Below, in pieces: positions 37,782 to 49,800 of a stretch of 64,000 nt of DNA; positions within the stretch are counted from its first letter, which is position 1, and the number at the start of each line of letters is the position of its first letter. The translations under genes and the position numbers were made by a program. The stretch is from Trichinella spiralis (Eukaryota > Nematoda > Enoplea > Trichinellida > Trichinellidae), in the NCBI GenBank assembly GCA_000181795.3, contig CM012954.1:13524150-13588149 (forward strand), in the 5' to 3' direction. The notes under the pieces were generated by a model. It was not told the DNA's origin. It saw only the letters and a program-made list of their open reading frames with translations, and made no database searches.

Positions 37782-39026
37782 TTAGATGTGAATATTTGTT
37801 TCTTTCAAAATTTGAGCCCATTTTGGCAGTGGCGTTTCGTATGACCATTCCAAACCAGAATAACGAAAACAGTGCAGGTACATTTCTAAATCGGATGGCT
37901 TTGGATCTAGAAATTTTGTACAGCAAAAGTGACACTCCACGTTGAACCAGCTGCAGTTTTCGAATTTGGTTGGATCAACAGTGCTTTTTCTGTCGATCCA
38001 TTTTTCGGCAGTGAAGCAAGTTTTCACAACTTCACGCAGCTCATCCAAAGATTTACCATAGTCGCAGAGTTTGCCTTTGTTGGGTCCAAATGCGTCGCTG
38101 TTGTTGTAAATGTAATCATTAACAATTGGATAGCCCAAATATTGAAGGTGAACCCGGATTTGGTGAGTACGGCCAGTTTCGGGACAGCATTTCAAAATGG
38201 ACGTTTTTCCGTCCGAAAACAGCTTGTAGAATTTGGTCAAACTAGGCTTTCCGTCGGCCGTTATGTACATTATTCCCATAGATTGTGAAAGAACATCCAA
38301 CGGTTTGTCACACACGACCTCTTCTTCAGGAAATTCGCCGTCAACTAAGCATAAATATTCCTTTTTAATCTGATTCTCGATCATCTGCTGGCGCAGTTTC
38401 TTTTCAATTTTTTCATTTTTCAAGAAAATCACCAAACCCGAAGTCAAGCGATCCAGACGATGGAACGTTTTCAAATTGTCCATTCCGCCGATATGCTTCA
38501 AGTATAAAACAAGACTGTTGAAATGATAGCGACCACAAGGGTGGACAGGAATCGAGCAAGGTTTATTGACTACCAGAATATCTTCAGTATCTGTCACTAT
38601 ATCCACTGCACTGTCCAGCACCGGCAATTCATGACGGTGGCACATGTGCCTTATCAAATCTCCATTTTCAACCACATAATCGACACTAGTAGGCTGGCCG
38701 TTGACGGTCACTCGGCCGGCTAGAATAGCTTCTTCAAAAAAATTTCCAATCGGGTTGTACAGTTCATTTTGCAAAACGTCGACCAATCTTCTTCCAAACC
38801 ATCGTTTTTTGGCAAACACGTAATAGTGGAACCAATACGGTCGTACTTTGCGCAAGCCGTTTTCTGTGAAATAAGGCGGCGATTCAACCATCGCTTCGCA
38901 TTGCAACTTTTCACGTATTGCAACCCTTCTACGCTTCACCTTGGTTGGTTGGAATTTTTTCAGCGGCGGTTCTCCACTGTCCAAATTCACGCTCATCATG
39001 CACTGCAACATGTAAAATTTCAACAT
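37782..39026 (-). CDS. RPUSD2: RluA-family RNA pseudouridine synthase, RPUSD2-like
   Basis: One exon of up to 414 codons encodes an RluA-type pseudouridine synthase. An S4-like segment (ILAGRVTVNGQ..VENGDLIRH) precedes the catalytic core ILVVNKPCSIPVHPCGRY and FHRLDRLTSGLVIF, where the Asp of HRLD is the catalytic nucleophile. ETGRTHQIRVHLQYLGYPIVND completes the active site. The N-terminal basic region with PYWFHYYVFAKKRWFGR and the C-terminal Cys-containing extension resemble RPUSD2 and its yeast relatives Rib2/Pus8. The start is uncertain: a CAG at 39018-39016 in minus-strand reading looks like an acceptor, so residues before MMSVNLDSGE may be intron and a 5' exon may exist near 39190. Confidence 0.92.
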   Translation of the reverse strand: MLKFYMLQCMMSVNLDSGEPPLKKFQPTKVKRRRVAIREKLQCEAMVESPPYFTENGLRKVRPYWFHYYVFAKKRWFGRRLVDVLQNELYNPIGNFFEEAILAGRVTVNGQPTSVDYVVENGDLIRHMCHRHELPVLDSAVDIVTDTEDILVVNKPCSIPVHPCGRYHFNSLVLYLKHIGGMDNLKTFHRLDRLTSGLVIFLKNEKIEKKLRQQMIENQIKKEYLCLVDGEFPEEEVVCDKPLDVLSQSMGIMYITADGKPSLTKFYKLFSDGKTSILKCCPETGRTHQIRVHLQYLGYPIVNDYIYNNSDAFGPNKGKLCDYGKSLDELREVVKTCFTAEKWIDRKSTVDPTKFENCSWFNVECHFCCTKFLDPKPSDLEMYLHCFRYSGLEWSYETPLPKWAQILKETNIHI

Positions 39027-39513
39027 TTAACCAGGACATTGAAAAAAAAAGAAATAACGGTTCCTTCAAATTGGGCAAAACTTTCTCTTTTACCTGTACT
39101 TTTGTTGAATTTGAAAAAATGTGACTCAGCCGAAGCGCATGTCGCCGATTGAAAATGTTCAATATTGGAAGAATTGTTCTCAATTTTACAAAAATTGTAT
39201 TTCCAACAACAATTCATCTACAAAACAATGTTTTCATACTGTAGTATTTCAAAACTCAAGATTAATTTTTTAATATAATTTTTCTGCTTAAAAATTAAAA
39301 ATTTAATCAACAAATAATACTCTTGAATAAGTTTAAAATTTAAAATTAAGCAAAAATAATAATAAATTTTAAAAATGTTTCTGAGTTCAAAAACAATTTT
39401 GCTTCATAAAATTGAAGAAAACTTTTTTTTCTTTTTTGAAAATTAAAATCAATCTGTGAAAATAAATTAGCAAATAAAATTAATAAACATTGCAATTAAA
39501 CATCAAATGAACC

Positions 39514-39735
39514 TTATTGTTTTTTTCTACCGTATTTCAGTTCACTCGCATATTGGAACTGGTTTTGCAGCTTGAATGCACGGCGTCGTCGAGCTTCCTT
39601 TAACATTGTTTTCTTCTTTTCGGAAGTAATGCGTTGATATATTTTTCGTAGAACAAAGTGAGTGAATATTTCCATTTTCAGATGCATTTCTATTTGATTA
39701 TTAAACGATGCGATCCGATTTTCAATTTCTTCCAT
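39514..39735 (-). CDS. Small basic hypothetical protein
   Basis: A 73-codon frame starts at an ATG in good context (AAAATGG). The protein is helical and strongly basic in its second half (SEKKKTMLKEARRRRAFK), ending KYGRKKQ. It lies between RPUSD2 and UNC-45, divergent from UNC-45 with a ~210-bp gap. I do not recognise it. Codons are less AT-biased than surrounding non-coding DNA, which weakly supports it. Confidence 0.4.
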   Translation of the reverse strand: MEEIENRIASFNNQIEMHLKMEIFTHFVLRKIYQRITSEKKKTMLKEARRRRAFKLQNQFQYASELKYGRKKQ

Positions 39736-39944
39736 TTTGATTGTTATTCGCTTAATTGAAAACACTCCTGCCAGTTATACTTGTGTAGTATATGTTGATG
39801 TGATCTCTTAGATGTCAGTAGGAAATGTTTCCGTTTCTTCAAACTATTTTAATACATGGAAGAGGCGAAAATTTTCATCATAGTTTTTTTCTGCTTTAAA
39901 AAAAATATTTGGTTCATAATAGGTGTGGTTTGCGAATTGGAAAA

Positions 39945-42900
39945 ATGATCGAAGAAGTGCATAGTTTAAAAGCTGAAGGAAATTTGCACTACGAATCTGG
40001 AAATTGGGAAAAAGCAAAAGAGTATTATAATAAAGCGCTTAAAGCGTGCCCATCTGAAGATAAAGTCACTCTGGCAGCTTTGTTGAAAAATATGGCAGCT
40101 GTGTCGCTGAAACTAGAGGATTATGTTTCTGCGGAAAATCAAGCTTCTCAAGGTAAAAGATATATGTATATGTGTTGATGCATTTTTTTGAGAATCTCTA
40201 TCAAATATATCGATAATTTGATTTAAATTAATTCATTATATTAAGGTGTTTTTTATTTTTGTATTATTTTAGAATTGGCATTCATTTTACATATGCATTC
40301 TGATTCACTTTTGTCGAATTAATTTTTATTAGTTACTTAAATTTTTTTATCTAAATAATTGCATAATTATAATGATTGTTAGGTTGACTTTTTATTTAAT
40401 TGTTTTACTGTAGTATTTTATTTGTTATGAAAGTTATATCTGAATTTATAAAAATTATTTTTCGTATTATTTATGTGTTTATCTCATATAGAGTCAGAAC
40501 ATTTTGCTCCAATATGTGTCATTTTTGTTTTAAACTAATAATCTTCGCATTTGCTTCTTATTCGCTGTTTATCTTATTTTGTTTTATTTTTTCCGTGAGA
40601 TAGATGAGCAGAAAAGTAGATCTATTCGTGAGAATAAAAGGGAATTGTGAAAATTCAATTTTATAAGGTTTTACTTTGTGAAATTTTTATGCAGTGCATT
40701 TTTAGCGTTGGAATGTGCACCAAACGATCCGAAAGCTTTATATCGCCGAAGCACTGCACGCAGTTGTTTGAATAAATATTCTGAAGCATTAGCAGATGCA
40801 AAGCGAGCGCTTCATTATGAACCTAATAATAAAGCTATTGTCAAGCAGTTTCAAGATTTGAATATTATTATTCAAAAAAATGTAAGCAATTTATTGTTGA
40901 TTTCTCTTTTTCTGTGATGAATAGTTGTGTTTAGGCAGAGAAATTGAGTTCAACCGAAGCTAAATTGCAAGATATGCTAAAAATTTGTTTCAGCGTTGAA
41001 GCAAATGTGGAAAATCGTATTCAGGTTTGATAATATAAATTTCAACTTTACGAACACTTTTTTACTTTCCAAGTGAGAAAATATCCATCTTTTTCAGGCA
41101 CTTCATAATATTATGGTTTTGGTTGGTTTTAACGATGGGGCTCGTTTGTTCACGGAATGCGGTGGTTTGGCTCGTCTGATGAAACTGATTGACGACGAGA
41201 GCAATACTGATTTGCTGTTAGCTGCGTTTAGAGTTTTGACCGAGTTGGCTACTTCTGAAGAACGAGTATTATTATAATAGCAAAAGAAAAAAAATCTATT
41301 TTTGATGATCAGTTTTGATTATTTCAAATTTTAGCTTGGATTTTTATTGAAAGTTGCGGATTCAAAAACTATTGTATATTTGTTAAATTGTTCGGATGAT
41401 CGATGTTGTCAAGCGGCCGTGGTGCTTGTGCAGCGCTGCTTCAATACTTTGGCGGCTATGGATTTCCAAAAGCAAAAGTTACCGGACGAAATTGTGGTGG
41501 AACGTGAGAATTTTTTGCATTAATTTTTTTCTTATTCTGAAATAATCTCTTAATTTTGCCCGTGATGAGCATCTTCAGGCAACAAAGTGAAGATTGTGGG
41601 ATTTTTGTTTGAATTGAAACGAATACTTGTCGATCCGACCGTATCAGCTATGGGCAGAGACTGTGCTATTCAGTTGTTGTCAAAAATATTGCCGCACAGA
41701 GTTGGCGGCTTGCCAAAAGGATGGTCACTTGAATTTGTACAAAATGATGGTATCGTTATTTTTTTTATGAGTTGTTACAGCTTTTTCAAGCTTTGTTTTG
41801 AATATGAATTTTTTTTACTATCTTATGTTTGATTTGTGTAATTTAATTTATTTCACAGGTTTGGATAGGTTGATGACTGTCGGTTGCAGTATTCCCGAAA
41901 GGGCATTGGTTCCTGTTACTTATGAAACTAGAGACTATTTGGCGCTTTGTTTGACAAATATTTACGACGATATGCTATCGGACAAGAACAGAAGCATTTA
42001 CACTGATCGAATGGAAAAATTTATCCAGTAATTTTGTACTTTTTTAAATTGCACTTTATATATTTTTTAAATTATCTCCTTTATTACTGAACGCGAATAT
42101 TGTACAATTTAGGACGAAAAGGGAGAAAATTACAGATGGTGTGAAAATAGAAATTTGCTCGCTGTTTACAACACTTTTGGGGGTTAGCTGAACTTTGTAT
42201 AGTTTTGTTTGAAAAATTCAAATTTCTTTTTTATTACACAGGGTCCTGTGGATGTAGCATTCCAGTTTGTCGCAAAGCCTGAATTTACACAACTTCTGCT
42301 GGAAATGGCAGCTTCGGATGATCAGTTGAATCAGGTAAAAATAATTTTTTATTCAATTATTGGTCTGATGTATTTTTGCTTTATTGCAGAGCGTAGCTGT
42401 TGAGGCGATCATGCATACTGTAAGTAAGCGTGACCGTTGTTCAGTCTTTTTGGCACAGGGAAAATCGGTTTTGAAAAAGTTGTTCAACTCTTCAAACGAC
42501 GTAGTTCGAGTGAAAGCTTTGGTGGTAAGATTCAATGTGAAAAATAATTATTTGAGATCTTAGAAAAAATTTATTTATTATTGTTCTTTGAATATACATT
42601 TTCATTTCATGTTTTTCTTAGCTGATTTCTGAAGGGCTGGAGTTTTACTGGGTTAGCTATTAATAATTAGTCGAAAATTTAAGTAAATAAATGAACATTT
42701 TGCCGGCTATTTCTTTTTATTATTTATTATATTTATGTATTTTTAAAGAATCTAACCATCAGTATGAAATCTATCACAGAAATATTTTTGAAACCTAAGT
42801 TAATATTTAATTTAGGGTTTGTGCAAAATTTCCTCATCTGGTGGAAATGACATAAGCATGAGACCTACTGGTGAACTGTCCATGTTACGTCTTGCTAACA

Positions 42901-45224
42901 TTTGCAAAAAGTTTGTATTGGAATTTAACTTTTCGCTTGCAAGAAGATGTAGCTTGAAATAAATTTCTTAAAATAGTTATTTTTTTTGAAAAAATAGATA
43001 TTTGCTTGAAAATAAAAGTATCGATATTTGTCGTTGGGCTGCAGAAGGCTTGGCATATTTAACATTGGATGCAGATGTGAAGGAATGGTTAGTATCTGAT
43101 GTGAATCTTATTCGACGTTTGGTTGCCTTTGCAAAAGTAAGTAATATTTGTTATGTGCATTTATTTATTGTTAATGCGTCATACGATATTAGCAAGCTGG
43201 TCAGTTGTGCGTTTTTGGCGTGAGTACAATTTTGGTAAATTTGACCAACACTTATGATAAAAAAGAGCCAGAACCAGAATTGATCGAGTTGGCAAAATTT
43301 GCTAAACACCACATTCCTGTTGCTAACCCGAAGGATTCTGATGAATACGTGAAAAATCGAATTGAACTGTTAGTTAACGAAGGCGCAGTTTCTGCCTGTG
43401 TAGCATTGTCTAACACAGAGAGTGAACGTTGTCGAGAATTTTTGGCAAGGTATTCGTCTACATCAGTGATTCTCAAAGTGGGGTCCATGGAGGCATTGCT
43501 GGGGGTCCACGGAGACATTTTCAGATGTCCACTCCTTCACGTTATTTAATTTCAGTTGAAATTGCTGAGAACCGTCTCATATAACGCGCCATGTCGATGC
43601 TTCATTTACACATTCAGTTCATTCTATCCAATGCAACAATTACTCTGGTTCCAAATCCCCTTACCGTACTCCCTCCTGCTCCCTGCACATCAAATGAACT
43701 GTAAGGGTCACGGCAACATCATGGTTATTGAAGGTTCCATGGCCAGTTCAACTTTGGGAATCACTGGTCTACATCTTAAAATTTTTTTTCTTTGAATCAG
43801 CGCTGTTTTTGTTCTCTTTAAGAGCATTGCGTGGCTTTACAACAGAACCACAACATCGTGGAATCGTGGTTCAAGAAGGTGGTGTAAAGGTGAAGATAAT
43901 ATTTTGATTTGTACATGCATATAAGTCTATATGTGTATATATGTATATATATATATATAGCTTTTGATTGACCTGGCTCAAAGATGCACTGAAGAGGGAA
44001 AAATAATTGCAGCACATGCTCTGGCAAGAATAGGAATAACAATGGATCCAAAAATGGCATTTTCAGGACAACGTTGTTACGAAGTTGTGAAACCGATTAT
44101 TTCTTTACTTCATCCGGATATGTCAGCCGAGCAAAATTACGAAGCACTGTTAGCATTGACTAATCTTGCAGCTGTCAGTGATTCAGTCAGGTTGGTTTTT
44201 ATTGAATCGAAAATTTTACTTTGTTTTTGAATGAAAACTTTTTTACTTTCTTCAATTTTAGGAATAAAATGGTACAAGAGAAGGTATTGGCAAAATTAGA
44301 AGAATTTTGGTTTTTACAAGAGCACGAACCGCTGCGTGCTGCATCTGCAGAACTGTTTCACAATTTATTGTTAAACGAAAAGGTCGCTTTTTGAAGTTTC
44401 ATTATTCAAGCTGGAAATGTGGATTTTTGCATTTTTTGTAGGTTTTTGAACAAGTAGCAAAACCTGGCACAGATCGGCTCAAGTTGTGGTTGCTTTATTG
44501 CTCAGAAGAAGATGATGAACGATTGGCGTTGATTTCCACCTCTGCAGTGCTATTGCTCACTGAAGATGCCTCTGTATGTAGCCGAATTGTTCAAGAGGTA
44601 AAAATTGACGGCAGTTGCATGTTTTTTTTTCTTTTTTTGCTATAATTTAATCTTAATAATAATTAGAAATTAATTTTATCACATGAATTATTTGGCAAGT
44701 TGTGAAAAAAATTAATATTGCGAATGTTTGCGACAACGAATATTAAGTTTCAACAGGCTTAATCGGTGTTTAATGTTTAGCATCCTAATTGGCCAGACCT
44801 GTTTAAAGCGCCATGCATGCACGAAAATGAACAACTTCAACTGAATGCAATAGCATGCGTGAAAAATCTGATGAGTTCTGGGAAAGAAGCTGCAGCTCAG
44901 GTGGTCAGCAGTGAATTATTTGAAGTGGGTGACTTTTGTAATGATCGTTTGCCCTATTATGATTTTTTTTCCATAGAAAAAACTTATTTTATTTATCAAT
45001 CATATTTTGTATGTAATATGTTTTATTTAAATGGAAGAAATTATTGTATATGTATATTTTTTTAGATTCTTGTTGCGATTTGCAAATTGCCCAAATCGAA
45101 CAGAGAAAAGGCAGCTACGTTAGCTTACGAGACGCTGAAATTAGCTGTCACGTATGATTTAGTGAAGCCAACTTCGCGTGAATTATACGAACAGCTAACA
45201 GGAAAGCCAACAGTGTGCCTTTAG
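39945..45224 (+). CDS. unc-45: UNC-45 myosin chaperone
   Basis: Nineteen exons encode 938 residues: 39945-40152, 40706-40881, 40935-41024, 41098-41265, 41335-41503, 41579-41749, 41859-42027, 42113-42182, 42242-42334, 42390-42524, 42816-42910, 42998-43136, 43193-43449, 43823-43889, 43961-44190, 44262-44382, 44442-44597, 44781-44924, 45066-45224. UNC-45 folds the myosin motor domain together with Hsp90. The N-terminal TPR domain (EEVHSLKAEGNLHYESGNWE, then ALECAPNDPKALYRRSTAR) binds Hsp90. A central armadillo-like region leads to the UCS domain, with CRWAAEGLAYLTLDADVKEW, TILVNLTNTYD, AKFAKHHIPVANPKD, AAHALARIGI, NYEALLALTNLAAVSD and RLKLWLLYCSEEDDE, ending KPTVCL. Length matches UNC45B (931). 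The intron 43450-43822 contains a complete MITE and its acceptor is AAG. Confidence 0.97.
43464..43766. mobile_element. hAT-type MITE with intact target-site duplication
   Basis: This 303-bp element lies inside a UNC-45 intron. Its left end CAGTGATTCTCAAAG and the reverse complement of its right end CAGTGATTCCCAAAG match at 14 of 15 positions; the similarity continues inward to a CCATGGA block after a small gap. It is flanked on both sides by the 8-bp direct repeat GTCTACAT (43456-43463 and 43767-43774). The 8-bp duplication and CAGTG-type termini are typical of hAT transposons. It has no coding capacity, so it needs a transposase from elsewhere. The perfect duplication suggests a recent insertion. 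Confidence 0.93.
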
Positions 45225-45336
45225 ACTGTCCAAAAAATCTTTAGTTAGAAAGGTAGTAAGAATGTTTTATACTGGATATAATTTTGTCCAAGATTGTTTG
45301 CCATCTGAACATGTGAATGCAGTTTTAAATAAGTTT

Positions 45337-45500
45337 AGGAATAATGAAAACTTCAGGTAAAAAATATTTAGTTACCGCATGACTTAGAAATGTTTTTTTT
45401 TTCACTTTTTTACCTTGAAATGTGATGAAATTTCTTTTCAGATAGACTGATATTTTTTGTACTTCGTGAAAATTACTGTTTTTATTTGATTTTGATTTTT
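45337..45500 (+). repeat. Diverged direct repeat, copy A
   Basis: Copy A (45337-45500) and copy B (~45690-45880) share the same order of blocks: AATAATGAAAA.TTCAG, TATTTAGTT, TTTTTACCTT, ATTTTTTG/ATTTTTGC followed by CTTCGTGAAAATT, and ATTTTGATTTTT. Copy B has an extra GTGAAAGCTATTT segment. It looks like a local duplication of 3' flanking DNA. Confidence 0.6.
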
Positions 45501-45689
45501 ATGCATTTCTTTCATTATTGTGTGTCTCTGTGTCTATATCAGCAAAATGTGTCTTCCTGTTCAATATTACAATTACTCAATGAATTTCAATGTTACAATG
45601 CATTAATGTTTTACTATGAAAATCTTTTTCGTTCGAAATTGTTTTACGTTGTTTTGGATGTGACATATTGTAATTTAGTAAATGAAACT

Positions 45690-45880
45690 TGAGAATAATG
45701 AAAATTTCAGATAAATTATTTAGTTGAAGAATAGCTGAGAAATTATTTTTACCTTTTATTGAAGTTTTAAAGAAAAATCTCTTTTGAAATAATAGATGGA
45801 CAATTTTTGCTTCGTGAAAATTCGTGAAAGCTATTTCTGTTTTTCGAAAATAGCTGTTTTTTGTTTCATTTTGATTTTTT
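45690..45880 (+). repeat. Diverged direct repeat, copy B
   Basis: Second copy of the repeat at 45337-45500; see that entry for the shared blocks. Confidence 0.6.
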
Positions 45881-46366
45881 CTGTATTTATATCCATTGTC
45901 TGAACGATATTTGTAGGTATTTTAACCAGTCTTGCCTTCATTGTTGAACAACGAAATTTTAAGTTTATATATTTTTTAAATTTGTGCATTATCCATTTTT
46001 GAAGTTATCATTTTAGGAATTTTTGTATTTGACTATTAATGTTTTTTATTTATGCTTGAGGGTGTAACTTGAAAATATAATGTGAAAAACCAGTTCTGCA
46101 TAATTTTGTTACAATATATAATTCTGTGATGAAGTTTCTGATTTATGAAAAAAGCATTCAGTCCTACATGGTTTAAACACCTCATTGTAACCGACCATAC
46201 GCTTTTTTTGTTTTTTTGACGTTTATGAATTAATATAAATTATAGCATAAATTATATTCTTCATGATTAACGAAATAGCAGTAGTCTGCTAAAGTAATAA
46301 TTATTTACTTCTTGTTTTAACGTTGAATGTGTTTGTACCTGAAAATTTTTAGATACTGTATTCGAG

Positions 46367-46627
46367 ATGGTCGAACACCGCACGCCGACTGTAATGTTCC
46401 GTACCAATGAGGAGGCTGTAGTTATCATAACGTTTTTGAAATACGTTGACCTTCGTTTGGACTGTCCAATAGTTGATAATCAATTTCCTCTGTACAGTCT
46501 ATTCATTATTTTTTTTGTTTTGTTTCGACCAATTTGTATTCACGCAAAAAAGTTTTTCATTTTTAGCATATCTTTAATTGGGTTGGTTGTTGTCGTAGTT
46601 GCTTATCGCTGGCCAACCATGCGCTAA
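46367..46627 (+). CDS. Possible small single-pass membrane protein
   Basis: The ATG at 46367 follows ATTTTTAG, a good acceptor, 15 bases earlier. Two exons, 46367-46491 and 46567-46627, join in frame across a 77-bp GT-AG intron to 61 residues. The protein starts MVEHRTPTVMFRTNEEA and ends with one hydrophobic helix (LISLIGLVVVVVAY) and RWPTMR, a tail-anchor-like layout. The unspliced frame is also open (86 codons). I do not recognise it. It sits between UNC-45 and UBR5 on the same strand. Confidence 0.35.
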   Translation: MVEHRTPTVMFRTNEEAVVIITFLKYVDLRLDCPIVDNQFPLYSLFIIFFVLFRPICIHAKKFFIFSISLIGLVVVVVAYRWPTMR

Positions 46628-46861
46628 GCACTGTGCTGACTAAAACCACTGTCAGCGTTGATTTCTGAGATTCAGTTTAACTGTAATCGTTGGTTTATCG
46701 GTTGATGGCGCGTTGAAACATTTTTTTATTTAAAAGTTTACTTAAATTTAGTTTTGAAACTTTTCTCCGCGAGTGAAATTATAATCGCTTTTTAAATTTG
46801 GTTTGTTTTTGAGTGTGATTTTTTTAACTTTTATTTTTCATTTCAGCTCAGACGAGAGGCG

Positions 46862-49800
46862 ATGCATTCGTTTCACCGTTTTGCTTTTTCGCTCCCTGAC
46901 AAAGATCTTCGCTTGGAACAACAGTCAGTGCAGCTGTTGGATTTCTGTTAGCTTGTTTGATTTGAATTTATTGATTTTTTAGGCTTCGTGATAGCATGAA
47001 TGCTCAAGCGATGGATACGCAGAGCCCCTTCATGTTTGACATGTCGCCGTTTCGCCCTGAAGATATGAAACAAATTGCGATTGGTCCAGACGCGATTGGT
47101 TTTTTGACTGTGGTAAGAAAAATGAATTTGTTCATCATTTTTATTTATACTTGGCAAGCAAGGTTAAAAAAACATGTACAACGCAAACTTTAAATGGCTA
47201 CAGTGCGAGGAATGACGTTGCGCAAGACAAGCGCGCTTTCCAGTGACGTAATTGGTAGTTTGTTTTCCCTGTGATAGTTGATTAGGTGGGGGACGTTTTC
47301 GAATTGGCGATCTTTCGTTCGAACGGCACCGTCGTCGTCGATCAGAAGCAAGTGGCGGTGTTTGCCGTCTTGCATACCTGTCAAGACGTACTGGCTGGGG
47401 TCGGAGCAGCTCTGCCGGACGAGGAAGTCGCCGTCTTGACGAACGAGTAGCTGACTTTGTTCTCTGGTGATGCGACCGTGGTACCAAGGCTCGCAGGAAA
47501 GATCAACGCCGGATCGGTCGGCACAAGATCCCACAGCTGAACTAACAACGTTAACAGTGGTAGCGCTGCGTTCGGGATTCAAACACATACTGGTCTGCGT
47601 AGCGTGTTCGAAACGCAGAGCGAACGCTTGACCAATGGTCGCCAGGACTTCTTTTTCTGCACCAAGTGCGCATTCGAATACATAACACTGTCGGCCGTGC
47701 TCAGCGGTTTTGGCAATGTAGGCAATAAATTCCGACGTTGCTTGATCTCCACAAGAGGCGAAAGATATGTCCGGCATGCTGTGGACGAACAGTACCCGAT
47801 CCGTATCCAACGAAAGTACGGTCAAACTCTGCGTGCTGATGAACAGACGAACATTTTGACCACCGGCATCGAGATTTGGTTGGGCGGCGATGTATTTCAA
47901 AAGCTCTTTGTCCACTTTTCTGTGGCGAGAACTTGAAATCTGATTCGCGACAGTGCAAACTCGCCAAATGCATTCTTTCGCCAGCGCCGATCTGACGTTG
48001 AATTCAATTTGCTTCATACTTGCATTGACCGCTAAGCGACCGATGTAGCGCAGATCATAGCTCAGGCCGTTGCGTAACGCGTTCGCTGAGTGCACAGGTC
48101 CGTTGCAGTTCATTTCTTGCTTTGATCCACTCGAATTATTCACACCACTTGCATATGAATGTGTAGAATTGCATAATTTTTCCACAGTTTAATTGCCATT
48201 TGCGATTTTTTTACAGAATACTACAGTATTCAATTTGATTTGCAAGGTTGCATACAGTAATCTAACTTGCTATTTTGCTTTTTTAATAGATTATTCTTAA
48301 AACAATTCTGATCCGAGGCTGGAAATGTTTGCACTGTATAAAGAGTATTATTGATATTTATTATTATTTTTTTTTCCTTACAATATTCAAAAGAAAAACG
48401 GGCATTCGAAAAGTCGGTTGTCCTGTCTTCCGCTGACAGTTATTTCGATTTTCGTGGCATCGCAGCATTAGTCAACAATTTTACTTTAGAATTCCTTTAA
48501 ATTTTGCTTTTTACCTGTTATTTTGGTCCAACTGCGTAGCTGTCGTGTATTTCTGCTTCTGTCCAATTTTTGATGAGTTGTCTGTCTGTAATTTTCTGGT
48601 ATACAGGTCATCGCACGTATAACAACTGCCTGAATTAATGTACAATGTTGGCACGTGATTAAGCTTATGCCCCAGCGAGTTGTTATGCCAAATTGTCCGG
48701 TTGCTGTGCACTTGGTTGCTGGTGACCTGACTCTACAAATAGAATCATAATCAGTGGTTTGGTCATTCCTCAGGAGGTATTTGCCGCAATGTAGACCAGA
48801 GGCCGGCCATTATTAAGCGTGAAAATTAGTTTAATACAAATGTGATATTGGTATTTTTCAGTTTTTGTGTCGAATGCACACATGAACTGGATTGCACGTT
48901 TTCCAAATGAACAGAACCATTGTACATATGCGTATTACATAATTTCAGTTATATGTTGTTCAGTTAATTGAAAATTTGTTTAATTTTTTAAGCGCAGTCA
49001 AATTTCAGCTAAGTGCTTTGAATGAACAGTATAATACTTTTTTCAAATGGGGAAGCATATTCAAACTGTTATGGGATAAATAAGGACGTACAAATTGTCT
49101 TTTAAAAAAGCGGTAATACTTCATTTATTTTTATAGTTTGAAAGAATTGATAATATTTTCTCAGTATTAGCCTAATATTTTGTTGGGATGTGCAACTGAT
49201 TTGACATTGACTTTATTTAAATTTAGGATGGCCAAGTTTTTCGAGTTGCGTACGAAATCATAGATGATACGAAAGATCATGCCAATAAAGGAAACGACAG
49301 CGGGTACGTTTGGTGTTTTTTGTTTAATTTATTTGGTGATTCGTTGCATTTTATGTTTTGGCGTTAATTTTAGAAAGAAAGATGCTACTGCAGGTGGTGG
49401 TGGCGCGACTGGTTGCTCTACGGTACCAGCTTCGAATACTGGCAGGGGTTCTGGTGGACCCAGCAATAACAGCACCGGCGGCGGAGGGAATAATGACTCT
49501 AACGCTGGTATTTCAGCACGAGCCACGAAAATTCGTCGTGTAATGATGGCCCGTAGTCGAGTTGGTCGTGGAGGGGTCATTGTTGGTTCCAGACCGCTCA
49601 TACCAGCCGGCGCTGTACCAGAAGAGTTAATCAACGAGGTATGTGTTGAAAGGTATTATGAATCCGTTTAATGACTGCGATTATTGATTGTAATAGGCAC
49701 AAGCTGTTTTGCAAGGCAAATCTCGAGATGTTATTGTACGTGAATTGCAAAGAACGGTGTGTCACAATTTTTTGCTTAACATTGTTTTCAGCAACATTAG

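Larger units (their letters stand above)
45225..46366. other. Non-coding stretch after UNC-45
   Basis: AT-rich, with a diverged direct duplication described separately. No gene supported. Confidence 0.5.

Noticed and set aside
39020-39217. Candidate 5' exon of the RPUSD2-like gene
   Set aside because: The ATG-bearing frame does not join the main exon in frame with the visible splice sites, and the frame that would join has no ATG. Left as an open question in the gene entry.
43205-43549. 114-codon frame running from UNC-45 exon 13 past its end
   Set aside because: The part after 43449 is the intron and the MITE; the spliced model restores the conserved FLARALRGF junction.
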